A stretch of 64,000 bases of DNA from assembly GCF_023823125.1 (NCBI RefSeq), contig NZ_CP090949.1, forward strand, positions 2,442,001-2,506,000. The letters run 5' to 3'. The notes beneath the pieces are model-generated. The model did no database searches and had not been told where the DNA came from. It saw only the letters and a list, made by a program, of their open reading frames with translations. The DNA is from Erythrobacter aurantius (GTDB taxonomy: Bacteria; Pseudomonadota; Alphaproteobacteria; Sphingomonadales; Sphingomonadaceae). Numbering within the stretch: the first letter of the stretch is position 1; every line of letters starts with the position of its first letter. Position numbers and translations under genes: made by a program. Of this stretch, positions 46,272 through 55,959 are shown piece after piece.

Positions 46272-47149
46272 ATGAGGCCTGCGTGCGACAGCGCATCGTC
46301 AACGGCCTTCTTCGCGGCTTCCGAACATTCGATCAGCGGCAGGCGCACGCTGGGCGAAAACCAGTCGTGCACGCGGCTGAGCGCGTATTTCACCGGCGCG
46401 GGGCTGGCATCGGCGAACATCGCGTAATGCAGCGGGAACAGGCGGTCGTTCAACTCGCGTGCGCGCTTCAGTTCGTTGTTGTTGATCGCCTGCTGGAATT
46501 CGGCGCAGAGCGCGGGCGCTACATTGGCGGTAACCGATATCGCTCCCCTGCCCCCGGCGGCATTGTGCGGCAGCCACAATTCGTCATTGCCCGACAGCTG
46601 GCAGAAATCGCGCCCGATACCCATCCGGTGATCGGCCACGCGCGAAAGATCGCCCGACGCGTCCTTTATAGCGACGATCCGGTCCGGATATTTGTTGACC
46701 AGCGCCACCACCGTCTCGTCCTCCAGATCGGTGACGGTGCGGCCCGGCACGTTGTATAGCACAATCGGCAGGTCGCTGTTTTCGGCAAGGAAGCTGAAAT
46801 GCGCTATCAACCCCGCCTGGCTCGGGCGGTTGTAATAGGGCGCGACACACAGCCCGGCGGCAGCACCCGCCTTCTTCGAGAAATTCATGTGCAGCAGCGC
46901 GTTGCGCGTGTCGTTCGATCCGCAACCGGCGATCACCGGAACGCGTCCGGCGGCCTGTTCGATGCAGACTTCGATCACCCGGTGATGCTCTGCATTGGAC
47001 AGGGTCGAGGCTTCACCCGTGGTGCCGCAAGGGACCAGAGCGGCGCTGCCGTTGTCGATCTGCCAGTCTACCAGCTTGCGAAAAGCCGCCTCGTCAAACG
47101 ATCCGTCGCGAAAAGGAGTCGCCAGAGCGGGTATGGAACCGCTGAACAT
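46268..47149 (-). CDS. dapA: 4-hydroxy-tetrahydrodipicolinate synthase
   Basis: A 293-residue TIM barrel of the lysine/diaminopimelate pathway that condenses pyruvate with aspartate semialdehyde. The Schiff-base Lys162 is in IVAIKDASGD, Tyr132 in VLYNVPGRT and Thr43-Thr44 in VPCGTTGEASTL; these are the catalytic residues of the family. The product feeds lysine and peptidoglycan synthesis. It is divergent from the lytic transglycosylase gene. Confidence 0.95.
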   Translation of the reverse strand: MFSGSIPALATPFRDGSFDEAAFRKLVDWQIDNGSAALVPCGTTGEASTLSNAEHHRVIEVCIEQAAGRVPVIAGCGSNDTRNALLHMNFSKKAGAAAGLCVAPYYNRPSQAGLIAHFSFLAENSDLPIVLYNVPGRTVTDLEDETVVALVNKYPDRIVAIKDASGDLSRVADHRMGIGRDFCQLSGNDELWLPHNAAGGRGAISVTANVAPALCAEFQQAINNNELKRARELNDRLFPLHYAMFADASPAPVKYALSRVHDWFSPSVRLPLIECSEAAKKAVDDALSHAGLI

Positions 47150-47243
47150 TGCTTTATTCCCGTGTCAGACAATAACTGGATCATAGCCGCGCAAAATGTT
47201 TCGCGCACCTTGTTAAGCGCCAGATAAGGAACCCATCGGCACT

Positions 47244-49199
47244 ATGTCCAGCATGGCCAGAAATTTGCTCTCCAGTCCGATTGCCATCGCCGCTCTTGCG
47301 GCCGCTTCGGTGGGAGCGCTTTCGACGCCTTCGTCTGCACAAATGCCTCAGCGCAGTAATCTTGTCGCGACGCAGCCGAGCGAAATCGGCGCCGCGATTG
47401 CGCGCTGGGAAATGCTGCAGGAAAACCGCGAGCTGGGCTTTTCGGACTATGCCGGGTTTGCGCTGGCCTATCCCGAGTTTCCCCGCATCGAAACGATCCG
47501 GCTGCGGGCCGAGGCGACGCTGGACAAGGAATCGCCTTCGCAGGCTGATGTCCTGCGGTTTTTCGACGCGATGCCGCCGCTGACCAATCACGGGCGGGCG
47601 CTGTATGCGCTGATGCTGGGCGGTGCGCGGCGCGAAGAGGCGCAGGGTATGGCGCGCGAGGCGTGGCGCGGCGGTTCGATGAGCGAAACCGCGGAAGCTT
47701 ACATGCTGAGCATGTTCGGCGCGCAATTCTCCGCTGACGATCATTTGGCGCGCATGGATGCGCTGTTGTGGCAGGGGGAAACCGGCCCGGCGGAGCGCCA
47801 ACTCGACCGCATCCCCGAAGCCGCGCGCGAACTGGCGCGGGCGCGGCTTTCGCTGGTGCGCGGCGAAACGCCCTATGGCGCCGACCTGACCGTCCCCGCC
47901 ACCGCGATGAACGACGCGGGCTTCGTCTACAACCTGCTCAATTACCACCGCTCGCGCCGCGATACGCAGGCGGCGATCAGCCTGCTGGCCAATCGCCGCG
48001 CCTTCACTGCCCCCGCATTCGATCCGGATGCGATGGTGAAGGACATGCTGGCGGTTGCCGAAGCGGCAAGCGCGACCGACACGGTGCGGATCGCGATGAA
48101 GATCGACGATCTCTTCGCGCCGGGCACGGATATCTCCCAAGGCTCCTTCGGTCTGCGCGATCGCTACACCGACTTGATGTGGATGGGCGGGACCAACGCG
48201 CTGTGGCGGCTGAATGACGGAGCCTCCGCCGCGCAGATGTTCCTGCGATATGGCAAGGCCGCGCGCACGCCCCTGACGCGGGCAAAAGGGTTCTATTGGG
48301 CAGGGCGCGCCGCACGTCAGGCCGGATTGAGCGAGGACGCCAACCGCTATTTCGAAATGGCGGCGGAATTCCCGCATTATTATTACGGGCAGCTCTCGCT
48401 CGCCGCGCTGGGTCGTCCGATGCCGGGCTTTGCCGAACTGCCGCAACTGCAGATCGACCCCGCCACCCGCGCCGAGTTCGAGCAGCGCCCGCTCGTCCGC
48501 GCCATCCGCAACATGGCTGCCAACCGCCGCGACTGGCGCACCGAGCGGCGCTTCTTCCAGGCAATCGGGGAAAGCGCCGATACGCCGGAAGAACTGGTGA
48601 TGGTCAACCAGCTTGCAGCGGAAACGGGCCTCAAGGAAATGGCCGTCGTCATCGGGATGGAAGCGGGCGCGAACGGCATCGCCGGATTTGAGCGGATCGG
48701 TTTCCCCACTCATCCCACCCCGGTCGTCAACGACTGGACGATGGTGCACGCCATCAGCCGTCAGGAAAGCGAATTCGACCGCACCCGCCAAAGCCATGCG
48801 GGCGCGCGCGGCCTCATGCAACTGATGCCGGGCACGGCGCGCGAACAGGCGGGCAAGCTGGGCATGCAATACATGTCTGCCAGCCTCTACAGCGACACCG
48901 ACTACAACATCCGTCTGGGCGATGCCTATTTCGCCCGGATGATGGATTATTACGGCGGCGCCTATCCGCTGGCAGTCGGCGCGTATAACGCCGGGCCGGG
49001 CCGCGTGAACCAGTGGCTGCGCATGAACGGCGATCCGCGCCGCGGCGAAATCGACTGGGTGACCTGGGTCGAGAAGATCCCCGCCAATTTCGAGACCCGC
49101 TATTACATCATGCGCGTGCTCGGCAATGCGGTGACCTATTCGCACATGTACCCGCGCGAAGCAGGACTGCCGCGCACGATCGACACCTTCCTGCCCTGA
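47244..49199 (+). CDS. Soluble lytic murein transglycosylase
   Basis: A 651-residue periplasmic enzyme that cuts peptidoglycan glycan strands to 1,6-anhydro ends. It has a signal peptide (cut near PSSAQ), a long alpha-superhelical U/L domain (about 60-470) and a C-terminal SLT domain with catalytic Glu508 in ISRQESEFDRTRQSHAGARG, then LMQLMPGTA and AVGAYNAGPGRVNQWL. The layout matches E. coli Slt70. It is divergent from dapA, which also serves cell-wall precursors. Confidence 0.92.
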   Translation: MSSMARNLLSSPIAIAALAAASVGALSTPSSAQMPQRSNLVATQPSEIGAAIARWEMLQENRELGFSDYAGFALAYPEFPRIETIRLRAEATLDKESPSQADVLRFFDAMPPLTNHGRALYALMLGGARREEAQGMAREAWRGGSMSETAEAYMLSMFGAQFSADDHLARMDALLWQGETGPAERQLDRIPEAARELARARLSLVRGETPYGADLTVPATAMNDAGFVYNLLNYHRSRRDTQAAISLLANRRAFTAPAFDPDAMVKDMLAVAEAASATDTVRIAMKIDDLFAPGTDISQGSFGLRDRYTDLMWMGGTNALWRLNDGASAAQMFLRYGKAARTPLTRAKGFYWAGRAARQAGLSEDANRYFEMAAEFPHYYYGQLSLAALGRPMPGFAELPQLQIDPATRAEFEQRPLVRAIRNMAANRRDWRTERRFFQAIGESADTPEELVMVNQLAAETGLKEMAVVIGMEAGANGIAGFERIGFPTHPTPVVNDWTMVHAISRQESEFDRTRQSHAGARGLMQLMPGTAREQAGKLGMQYMSASLYSDTDYNIRLGDAYFARMMDYYGGAYPLAVGAYNAGPGRVNQWLRMNGDPRRGEIDWVTWVEKIPANFETRYYIMRVLGNAVTYSHMYPREAGLPRTIDTFLP

Positions 49200-49212
49200 T
49201 CGGCGAACACCC

Positions 49213-49695
49213 GTGTCAGCGCGTCAGGGACCACCGATCACGCCCGCAGGGATGGCCGCCCTCAAGGCGCGCTATGATCAACTGCTGGGCAAGGAACGCC
49301 CGGAAATCGTCGAGATCGTCAGCTGGGCAGCGGGCAATGGCGACCGCAGCGAGAACGGCGACTACCTCTATGGTCGCAAGCGCATGCGCGAGATCGACCG
49401 CGAACTGGGCTACCTCGCCCGCCGGATGAAGGCGCTTCGGATCGTCGATCCGGCCAACCAGCCGGACAAGGACCGGGTGTTTTTCGGCGCGAGCGTCGAA
49501 CTCGCGGACGAGGATGACAATCGCAAAACCGTGACCCTTGTCGGCGATGACGAGCAGGATGCCGGGCAAGGCCGCGTCGGCTGGTCCTCCCCCATTGCCA
49601 AGGCGCTCAAAGGTGCGACAATCGGCGATGTCCGCACGGTTCGCCTGCCCGGCGGGGTCAAGGAATGGGAAGTTATGGCGATCAGTTATGAATAG
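49213..49695 (+). CDS. greB: Transcription elongation factor GreB
   Basis: A 160-residue Gre factor with an N-terminal coiled-coil (ITPAGMAALKARYDQLL to about residue 75, carrying GDRSENGDYLYGRKRMREIDREL) and a C-terminal FKBP-like domain (VFFGASVELAD to GGVKEWEVMAI). The acidic tip residues at the coiled-coil turn (SENGDY) are the ones that stimulate RNA cleavage by backtracked RNA polymerase. It is more like GreB than GreA. The GTG start has no strong ribosome site. Confidence 0.9.
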   Translation: MSARQGPPITPAGMAALKARYDQLLGKERPEIVEIVSWAAGNGDRSENGDYLYGRKRMREIDRELGYLARRMKALRIVDPANQPDKDRVFFGASVELADEDDNRKTVTLVGDDEQDAGQGRVGWSSPIAKALKGATIGDVRTVRLPGGVKEWEVMAISYE

Positions 49696-50167
49696 GGCCG
49701 CTATCGCCTGCATGATCGCAGTCACCCTTGCCGCGCCTCTCGCGGCGAAAGAGAGCCTTGGCGTCTATTCCAATTGGGGTGCGTTTCGCGATGACAGCCC
49801 GCTGCGCTGCTATGCCATCGCCAAACCGTCAAATGCCGGCGACGCGCAACCCTTTGCCAGCGTCTCCAACTTGCCGCGCCAGAACGTGCGCGGACAGGTG
49901 CATTTCCGCCTGTCGCGCAGCGTGCGCGATGGCGAGGAAGCGACGCTGACCATCGGCGACCGCCGCTTTGCCCTGCCCGCCAATGATCGCAACGCATGGG
50001 CGCAGGATGCCCGCATGGATGCCGCCATCGTAGCCGCGCTGCGATCCGCATCCCGAATGAGCGTTTCGGCCCGCGCTTCCAACGGCAGCCGCTTTACCGA
50101 CCGCTATGACCTGACCGGAGCCGCAACCGCGATTGACGCCGCCGTTGTCGGGTGCGCCGCGCGATGA
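49688..50167 (+). CDS. Exported protein, invasion-associated locus B (IalB)-like
   Basis: A 159-residue product with a signal peptide (cut near LAAKE, residue 20). The mature part contains VYSNWGAFRDDSPLRCYAIAKP and later RSVRDGEEATLTIGDRRF, which resembles IalB-family proteins of alphaproteobacteria. The family name comes from Bartonella, where it is linked to entry into red cells; in a free-living species the role is unknown. The ATG overlaps the end of greB, and its stop overlaps the next gene (ATGA), so greB, this gene and the VOC gene are coupled. Confidence 0.7.
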   Translation: MNRAAIACMIAVTLAAPLAAKESLGVYSNWGAFRDDSPLRCYAIAKPSNAGDAQPFASVSNLPRQNVRGQVHFRLSRSVRDGEEATLTIGDRRFALPANDRNAWAQDARMDAAIVAALRSASRMSVSARASNGSRFTDRYDLTGAATAIDAAVVGCAAR

Positions 50168-50568
50168 GCGACACGCCAGCCGCTCCGGAAATAACCGCGA
50201 TGAACTTTGTCCTCGCGGTCTCCGATGCAATGGCCACCGCCCGATGGTGGGTCGATGTGATGAAATTTAATGCCCTGCGCGATCTTGGCGGTTGGGTTTT
50301 CGTGAAGCGCGGACGCTGTATGATCACGCTGGGATCCTGCCCCGATGCGATCCATCCGGGCGATCTCGGCGATCACCAGTATTTCGGCTATATCGAGTTC
50401 GACGACATCGATGCCTACTACGCCGAGATCGACCACGATCAGGCCGACATCCTGAGCGCTCCCGAAAGCAAGGAATGGGACATGCGAGAATTCGGGGTCC
50501 GCACCCCGGACGGCCACCGGGTGATGTTCGGGCAGGACCTTACCTCGCACCCCCACGTCAAAGGCTAG
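50164..50568 (+). CDS. VOC (glyoxalase/bleomycin-resistance type) protein
   Basis: A 134-residue protein with two beta-alpha-beta-beta-beta repeats of the VOC fold: [40 protein letters not shown], and [19 protein letters not shown]. Members bind metals and act as glyoxalases, dioxygenases or drug-binding proteins; the substrate is not clear. It is translationally coupled to the upstream IalB-like gene. rlmN follows after 37 bases. Confidence 0.8.
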   Translation: MSDTPAAPEITAMNFVLAVSDAMATARWWVDVMKFNALRDLGGWVFVKRGRCMITLGSCPDAIHPGDLGDHQYFGYIEFDDIDAYYAEIDHDQADILSAPESKEWDMREFGVRTPDGHRVMFGQDLTSHPHVKG

Positions 50569-50605
50569 TCAACCGGCCCCTGCGCGACTATATGCCGCGC
50601 CAATC

Positions 50606-51853
50606 ATGGCAGACACGACCCTCATGACCATCCCCGGGCAGGTTGACCCGGTTCCCGTCGCGCGTGACATCACGCCGCGCGCCGATGGCCGTATCGACCT
50701 GATCGGTCTGCCCCGCCCGCGCATTCGCGAACTGTTCGAAGAAGCGGGTCTAGACGCGCGTCAGGCAAAGCTGCGCGCCAAGCAGGTGTTCCACTGGCTG
50801 TACCACCGCGGCGTGACCGAATTCGAGGCGATGACCGATATCGCCAAGACGATGCGCCCGTGGCTGACGGAACGCTTTGTCATCGGTCGTCCCAATGTTG
50901 TCGAGGCGCAGCACAGCACCGATGGCACGCGCAAATGGCTGCTCCAGACCGATGACGGCCACGATTTCGAAATGGTCTTCATCCCTGATGCGGACCGGGG
51001 GACGCTGTGCGTGTCGAGCCAGGTCGGCTGCACGCTCAACTGCACATTCTGCCACACCGGCACGATGCGTCTGGTGCGCAATCTGACACCGGGAGAAATC
51101 GTCGGCCAGGTCATGCTGGCGCGCGATGCGCTGGGCGAATGGCCCAAAGGCCGGATGAACGATCTGGGCGAAGAAGACGCCGGGCATTACACCGCCGATG
51201 GCCGCCTGCTCACCAATATCGTGATGATGGGCATGGGCGAACCGCTATACAATTTCGATCATGTGCGCGATGCGCTGCATCTGGTGATGGATGGCGACGG
51301 GCTCGGCCTTTCAAAGCGGCGCATCACCCTTTCCACCAGCGGCGTCATTCCGGCGATGGAGCGTTGCGGGCAGGAAATCGGCGTGAACCTTGCCGTATCG
51401 CTGCATGCCGTGCGCAAGGAAGTGCGCGACGAGATCGTACCACTCAACAAGAAATACGGGATCGAAGACCTGCTTCAGGCCTGCGCCGATTATCCCGGAG
51501 CCTCCAATGCCCGCCGCATCACTTTCGAATATGTGATGCTCAAGGACAAGAACGACAGCGACGAGGACGCGCGCGAGCTTGTCCGGCTGCTCAAGGCGTT
51601 CAACCTGCCGGCAAAGGTCAATCTGATTCCGTTCAACCCATGGCCCGGCGCGAATTACGAATGCTCCACGCCGGAGAGGATCAAGGCGTTCAGCGATATC
51701 GTGTTCGAAGGCGGCATCAGCGCGCCGGTGCGCACCCCGCGCGGGCGGGATATTGACGCGGCCTGCGGCCAGTTGAAAACCGCAGCGACCAAGAAATCGC
51801 GCGCGGAGCGGGATCGCGAGGCAGCCGCGTCTAACGCGGATCCATCGCCCTAG
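50606..51853 (+). CDS. rlmN: 23S rRNA (adenine(2503)-C(2))-methyltransferase RlmN
   Basis: A 415-residue radical SAM enzyme that methylates A2503 of 23S rRNA and also A37 of some tRNAs. The [4Fe-4S] motif is C142-x3-C146-x2-C149 in [38 protein letters not shown] and [20 protein letters not shown], with the C-terminal catalytic cysteine, are all present. Its stop shares a CTAG with the stop of the convergent gene. The C-terminal ~30 residues are a charged Ala/Lys tail. Confidence 0.95.
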   Translation: MADTTLMTIPGQVDPVPVARDITPRADGRIDLIGLPRPRIRELFEEAGLDARQAKLRAKQVFHWLYHRGVTEFEAMTDIAKTMRPWLTERFVIGRPNVVEAQHSTDGTRKWLLQTDDGHDFEMVFIPDADRGTLCVSSQVGCTLNCTFCHTGTMRLVRNLTPGEIVGQVMLARDALGEWPKGRMNDLGEEDAGHYTADGRLLTNIVMMGMGEPLYNFDHVRDALHLVMDGDGLGLSKRRITLSTSGVIPAMERCGQEIGVNLAVSLHAVRKEVRDEIVPLNKKYGIEDLLQACADYPGASNARRITFEYVMLKDKNDSDEDARELVRLLKAFNLPAKVNLIPFNPWPGANYECSTPERIKAFSDIVFEGGISAPVRTPRGRDIDAACGQLKTAATKKSRAERDREAAASNADPSP

Positions 51854-52344
51854 TCGGCCCCAAAAGCGTCTTCAATGTCGTCCTTGACGATTTCGGCGAT
51901 GAGAAAACCTCCGCCGATAGCCACCGCTGTGCCAAGCAGTATCCATCCGCCTGTACCAAGCCCGCTGCTCTTCTCATCCTCATCCGCCGTCAAACGCGGG
52001 CCAAAGGTCACCACTTGGTGATCATTCATCAGCAGGCGCGGATTTTGCTCCAGGGTAAAGGACAGCTTGGCTGCGCGCAGGGTCTGACGCTCAAAATCGG
52101 GGTCAAACCGCATTGGAATGACGCTATTGGAATCGTCGATGCTCTGGGTCGCCAGCATGAAATCAAAACGCGGTTTCGCCTCAGCACTCCCGCGTTGCGC
52201 CCCAAGAGGTATGGTAATCGCTGCGCTCGCACGGGTGTCCGTCGCACGATCGTGCTGAAAATCGCGTAAGGTTTGTGCGCTGGCCCCTTGCGAAAGAAGC
52301 GCCGTGCCCGCCACAAACACAATTGCTATTTTCCTGAATGCCAT
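51850..52344 (-). CDS. Exported protein of unknown function with C-terminal membrane segment
   Basis: A 164-residue product with a signal peptide ([20 protein letters not shown], cut near GASA) and a C-terminal hydrophobic helix ([20 protein letters not shown]) close to an acidic end. The middle ([38 protein letters not shown]) looks beta-rich. I recognise no family. An in-frame ATG seven codons upstream (52365) exists, but the start used has GGGGAA at a suitable distance. It is convergent with rlmN and divergent from the methyltransferase gene. Confidence 0.6.
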   Translation of the reverse strand: MAFRKIAIVFVAGTALLSQGASAQTLRDFQHDRATDTRASAAITIPLGAQRGSAEAKPRFDFMLATQSIDDSNSVIPMRFDPDFERQTLRAAKLSFTLEQNPRLLMNDHQVVTFGPRLTADEDEKSSGLGTGGWILLGTAVAIGGGFLIAEIVKDDIEDAFGAD

Positions 52345-52422
52345 GTCATTTGTTCCCCGGTTCATAGACTTGGCGGCCCTTAACTCGCTGAATATGGCTA
52401 AAAAGTGGCAAGGCACGGCAAT

Positions 52423-53025
52423 ATGAATAATTCGATGGATCCTGCGACTTACGATTTTTATCAAAGTGGGGCTCCGCATTTCTCTTTGAGCTCGGCCATC
52501 AGCCATTCGCGTCACCTTGACGATTTTCTCGATCGCCTTGCACAAGGCGCTCGCGTGCTTGAGCTTGGTTGTGGCGCAGGCCGGGATTCGGCCCGGATCG
52601 CGCAGCGCGGGTTTGATCTGGATGCGACCGACGGTGTTCCGGCGATGGTCGCCAAGACAAAGGAACGGCATGGGATCGACGCGCGGTTGATGCGGTTCGA
52701 TCAGCTGGAGGCGAACAGCGAATATGACGCGGTCTGGGCGCATGCCTGCCTGCTGCATTGTCCGCAGGCGGAACTGCCCGGCGTTCTGGCGGCGGTGCAT
52801 AGCGCGCTCAGGCCCGGCGGATTGCATTATGCCAGTTACAAGCTGGGCGATGGCGAAGGCCGCGACGGGCTTGGCCGGTTGCACAATTTCCCTTCCGCCG
52901 ATTGGCTGCGCGATACCTATCGCGAGGCAGAATTCGAGTTTGTCGAGCAAGAGGTTTTCGCCGGGAAAGGCTCCGACGGGACCGAGCGTGACTGGATCGC
53001 GCTGACGGTGCGCCGGGGGAATTGA
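52423..53025 (+). CDS. Class I SAM-dependent methyltransferase
   Basis: A 200-residue protein with the glycine-rich SAM motif VLELGCGAGRDSARIAQRGF, an acidic motif II region (LDATDGVPAMV) and later FDQLEANSEYDAVWAHACLLH and ALRPGGLHYASYK. This is a methyltransferase_11/25-type fold with unknown substrate. An AAGG site lies about 10 bases before the ATG. A GTG six codons upstream is less likely. Confidence 0.8.
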   Translation: MNNSMDPATYDFYQSGAPHFSLSSAISHSRHLDDFLDRLAQGARVLELGCGAGRDSARIAQRGFDLDATDGVPAMVAKTKERHGIDARLMRFDQLEANSEYDAVWAHACLLHCPQAELPGVLAAVHSALRPGGLHYASYKLGDGEGRDGLGRLHNFPSADWLRDTYREAEFEFVEQEVFAGKGSDGTERDWIALTVRRGN

Positions 53026-53136
53026 GCCGTGTGCTTTCCTACCCCATGGCTTTGTGCTGAAACGGGGGCATGACAACTTCCCCTCCCCTTGCCGCACCTG
53101 CCTTCCGCCTGTCGGAAATGGCCGAGGTTTTTTCCT

Positions 53137-53170
53137 CCAGGACAGTGTTCCATCTGTTCCATCCTGTAGG
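53137..53170 (+). repeat. Dispersed GTTCCAT repeat, copy 3
   Basis: CCAGGACAGT, two GTTCCAT heptamers separated by CT, then CCTGTAGG. It ends 12 bases before the ATG of the MOSC gene. The AGGG that follows (53168-53171) is the only purine-rich site before that start, as with copy 1 and trpA. Confidence 0.88.
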
Positions 53171-53182
53171 GAATCGGGCGCC

Positions 53183-53821
53183 ATGAAGCACACGGTCGAA
53201 GCCGTTTGCACCGGCACCGCCCGCCCCTTCAACGGGGTGGAAACCAGCGCGATCGCCAAGCGCCCGCGCGAAGGCGTCATACAGGTGCTGGAGGAAGGGC
53301 TTGCACCAGACGAACAGGCTGACAGGCGCGTGCATGGCGGCCCGGAAATGGCGCTGCATCTCTATCCGCTCGATCACCATGCCTTCTGGCAAGCGGAACT
53401 GGGCGGATGCGACCTGCTGGATGAACCGGGGGCGTTCGGGTCAAACCTTGCGGTGCGCGGCCTGATGGAAAGCGATGTCCATATCGGTGATCGCTTTCGC
53501 CTCGGCAGCGCGCTGATCGAGGTGAGCCAACCGCGCCAGCCGTGCTGGAAGATCGAGCACCGCTTCGGCCACAAGGGCATGGTCGCGCGGATCATCGAGA
53601 CGGGGAGATCAGGTTGGTACTTCCGCGTCCTCGAAACGGGCGATGTGCAAGCGGGCGATGCGCTGGAGCGGGTCGAAATCGGAGAGGTCGATTGGAGTGT
53701 CCAGCGCGTCTTCATGGCGCTGGTGGCGGGCAAGGCCAGCCGCGATGATCTGGCCGAGTTGGAGGCCATGCCAGCGCTCACGCCAAGACTGCGCGAACGC
53801 GCCAGGGCGAAGCTCGGTTGA
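53183..53821 (+). CDS. MOSC domain protein (YiiM-like)
   Basis: A 212-residue MOSC-domain protein. The domain begins at GTARPFNGVETSAIAKRP, includes DRRVHGGPEMALHLYPLDHHAFW, and contains the conserved Cys of the PRQPCWKIEHRFG motif near residue 121. MOSC domains bind a molybdenum cofactor and carry out reduction or sulfur transfer; YiiM-like proteins reduce N-hydroxylated compounds in E. coli. A longer frame reaches 53054, but it crosses the dispersed repeat. The gene lies 2.8 kb from a Mo-cofactor oxidoreductase, but no shared operon is evident. Confidence 0.85.
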   Translation: MKHTVEAVCTGTARPFNGVETSAIAKRPREGVIQVLEEGLAPDEQADRRVHGGPEMALHLYPLDHHAFWQAELGGCDLLDEPGAFGSNLAVRGLMESDVHIGDRFRLGSALIEVSQPRQPCWKIEHRFGHKGMVARIIETGRSGWYFRVLETGDVQAGDALERVEIGEVDWSVQRVFMALVAGKASRDDLAELEAMPALTPRLRERARAKLG

Positions 53822-53957
53822 GGGCTTGGGGATCAGCCCGTCGCGCGGATCGCTCGCCCCACCTTCCTGTCACCTTTCTCTGCGCTCCGTTCATCCAGCG
53901 TTCGACTTTACTGAACAAAAAGGGTCGTGCCCACAGAGGGCCGGAAAGGACAAACCG

Positions 53958-54443
53958 ATGAAGACCCTTGCAATGATTGCCGCCGCCGGATCGCTCGCAG
54001 CCATCGCCACCCCGGCCGCCGCCGCTGACCATTCACTGATGCTGGCCCCCGGATCGGTGGCCGACATCGCCGCACCCTATGGCGCAGGCTATGATGCCTA
54101 CTCGACCGTGCGCTATGACGATTGGGATGATTGGGACGATGATGATCGCCGCTATCGCCGGGGTCGCCACTATCGCGACGATCGCATCTATGATCGCCGA
54201 GGGCGCTACCATGAGCCCCGCCGGATCGGCCATCGCGATCGCATCTGGCGCGGGCGGGACGGCAACTATTACTGCGAGCGTGATAACGGCACCACCGGGC
54301 TGGTGATCGGCGCAGGTGTCGGCGCGCTGCTCGGCCGCACCATCGACACGCGCGGTGACCGGACTGTCGGCACCCTGCTGGGCGGTGCGCTGGGTGCGGT
54401 GCTGGGCCGCGAGATCGACCGGCGCGAGCTGCGTTGCCGGTGA
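53958..54443 (+). CDS. Exported glycine-zipper (17 kDa antigen-like) protein
   Basis: A 161-residue protein with a signal peptide (cut near AAAA, residue 23), a strongly charged Asp/Arg/Tyr-rich middle (DDWDDWDDDDRRYRRGRHYR) and a C-terminal glycine-zipper two-helix motif (TGLVIGAGVGALLGRTI and GTLLGGALGAVLGREID). Glycine-zipper proteins sit in membranes as oligomers. The role is unknown; related proteins occur as surface antigens. The ATG has an AAAGGA ribosome site 7 bases upstream. Confidence 0.78.
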   Translation: MKTLAMIAAAGSLAAIATPAAAADHSLMLAPGSVADIAAPYGAGYDAYSTVRYDDWDDWDDDDRRYRRGRHYRDDRIYDRRGRYHEPRRIGHRDRIWRGRDGNYYCERDNGTTGLVIGAGVGALLGRTIDTRGDRTVGTLLGGALGAVLGREIDRRELRCR

Positions 54444-54505
54444 GGATGCCCGCCGCATCGCTTGGACTTGTGTAATGACACGGGGCGCTGATAGGAGGCA
54501 GGCCT

Positions 54506-55282
54506 ATGCCCGATACAGCGCCCCTACCCGCCGTTCTTGTCACCGGAGGCGGAACCCGGATCGGAGCCGAGATCGTCAAACGGTTTGCCGCCGCCGGATG
54601 GCATGTGGTGATCCACTACAAAAGCTCCGACACGGAGGCTCGCGCGCTGGCGCAGACACTTCCGAGTGCCGAGATCATCGCCTGCGACCTCGCAGACGAT
54701 ATCGCCGCCCGGAACATGATCGCGGACTTGGCCGCGCGCCTCCCCGACTGGCGCTGCCTCGTCAACTCCGCTTCGATCTTCGAATACGACGATGCAACCA
54801 ATCTGCTCCCCGCAGCGAACAGGGAAGCAATGCAAGTCAACGCGCTCTCCCCTGCCGTCATGGCACAGGCCTTCATGGCAAGCGCACGCAGCGCGCATGT
54901 TCGCAGCGTGATCCACATCACCGACATGAAGCTGGAAAACCCCAATCCGGACTTCTTCAGCTACACCATGTCCAAACACGCGCTCGCCGCAACGATCCCG
55001 ATGCTGGCACAGGCGGCACCTGAAGATGCGCGCATCTATGGGATCGCTCCGGGCGCAATCCTTGCGAGCCATGACCAGAGCGAGGAAGAGACCGAGGTCT
55101 CGCATCGTCTCAACTTGCTCCAGCGCAAGACCGGGGCGGACGAGATAGCCGAGGCGGCACTGTTCCTTGCGAGCGGCACCCTGAAAAGCGGATCGACCTT
55201 GTTCATCGACAGCGGCCAGCACCTGCTGTCGCAGGATCGCGACGTGATCTACCTCGCACGGGAAAAGGCGGCGGGACAGTGA
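54506..55282 (+). CDS. Short-chain dehydrogenase/reductase, FolM/pteridine reductase-like
   Basis: A 258-residue Rossmann-fold protein. The cofactor motif is VTGGGTRIG rather than the usual TGxxxGIG, a form seen in pteridine reductases (PTR1) and FolM. The catalytic Tyr-x3-Lys is in FFSYTMSKHALA, and SASIF replaces the common NNAG. These traits suggest a dihydromonapterin or pteridine reductase, but the substrate is inferred. Its stop overlaps the GTG start of the cytochrome b gene (GTGA), so three genes (this, cytochrome b, Mo oxidoreductase) form a coupled operon. Confidence 0.8.
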   Translation: MPDTAPLPAVLVTGGGTRIGAEIVKRFAAAGWHVVIHYKSSDTEARALAQTLPSAEIIACDLADDIAARNMIADLAARLPDWRCLVNSASIFEYDDATNLLPAANREAMQVNALSPAVMAQAFMASARSAHVRSVIHITDMKLENPNPDFFSYTMSKHALAATIPMLAQAAPEDARIYGIAPGAILASHDQSEEETEVSHRLNLLQRKTGADEIAEAALFLASGTLKSGSTLFIDSGQHLLSQDRDVIYLAREKAAGQ

Positions 55283-55959
55283 AGCGCCACGCCCTGACCA
55301 CCCGCCTGTGGCATTGGATCAACGCGCTCGCGTTCGTGGTGCTTTTCATGTCGGGCCTCAATATCTCGAACGCGCACCGTTACCTGTATTGGGGCGAATA
55401 CGGGTATGATCCGGCCGATGCATGGCTGACGGTAATACGGTTCCCCGCATGGGCGACGATCCCGCAACGATATGACCTTGCCGAGGCACGGGATTGGCAC
55501 AACACATTCGCCTGGATCTTCGCAGTCGGCCTCCTCGTGATGTGGATAACCAGCCTGATCAATCGCCATTTCTGGCGCGACATCGCAACCGGGCCGCGCG
55601 ACTGGACGTTCGCAGCCTGGCGGGAAGCCATTGCCATGCACTTGGGTAGCGGGATCGAGGATGATAGCCGCTACAACAGCCTGCAACGCATCGCCTATGG
55701 CGTGGTTCTGGGTCTGCTTCTGCCGATGATGATCTTTACTGGACTCGCGATCAGCCCCGGCTTCGAGCCTGCCGCTCCGTGGCTGGTCGATGCGCTCGGC
55801 GGACGCCAGAGTGCGCGCAGCCTGCACTTCATCACCGCATGGACGCTGTTCGTCTTCGCCGCTGGCCATATCGCGCTCGCCATGGCTCCCGGCCAGCGCC
55901 GTCAGCGCAAGGCGATGATCACCGGCACACTGGGTGAGGAGACACCGCGCTATGGCTGA
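55279..55959 (+). CDS. Membrane cytochrome b family protein
   Basis: A 226-residue protein with about four membrane helices and likely heme-binding histidines in TTRLWHWINALAF, RDWHNTFAWIFAVG, SLHFITAWTLF and AAGHIALAM, matching the cytochrome b561/Ni-Fe hydrogenase b-type family. It probably carries electrons between quinone and the periplasmic Mo enzyme encoded next. The GTG start overlaps the SDR stop, and the Mo gene starts inside its last codons, so all three are translated together. Confidence 0.85.
   Translation: MKRHALTTRLWHWINALAFVVLFMSGLNISNAHRYLYWGEYGYDPADAWLTVIRFPAWATIPQRYDLAEARDWHNTFAWIFAVGLLVMWITSLINRHFWRDIATGPRDWTFAAWREAIAMHLGSGIEDDSRYNSLQRIAYGVVLGLLLPMMIFTGLAISPGFEPAAPWLVDALGGRQSARSLHFITAWTLFVFAAGHIALAMAPGQRRQRKAMITGTLGEETPRYG

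Noticed and set aside
47181-49145. 654-codon minus-strand frame opposite the lytic transglycosylase
   Set aside because: Shadow of the transglycosylase gene, whose catalytic motifs are intact on the plus strand.
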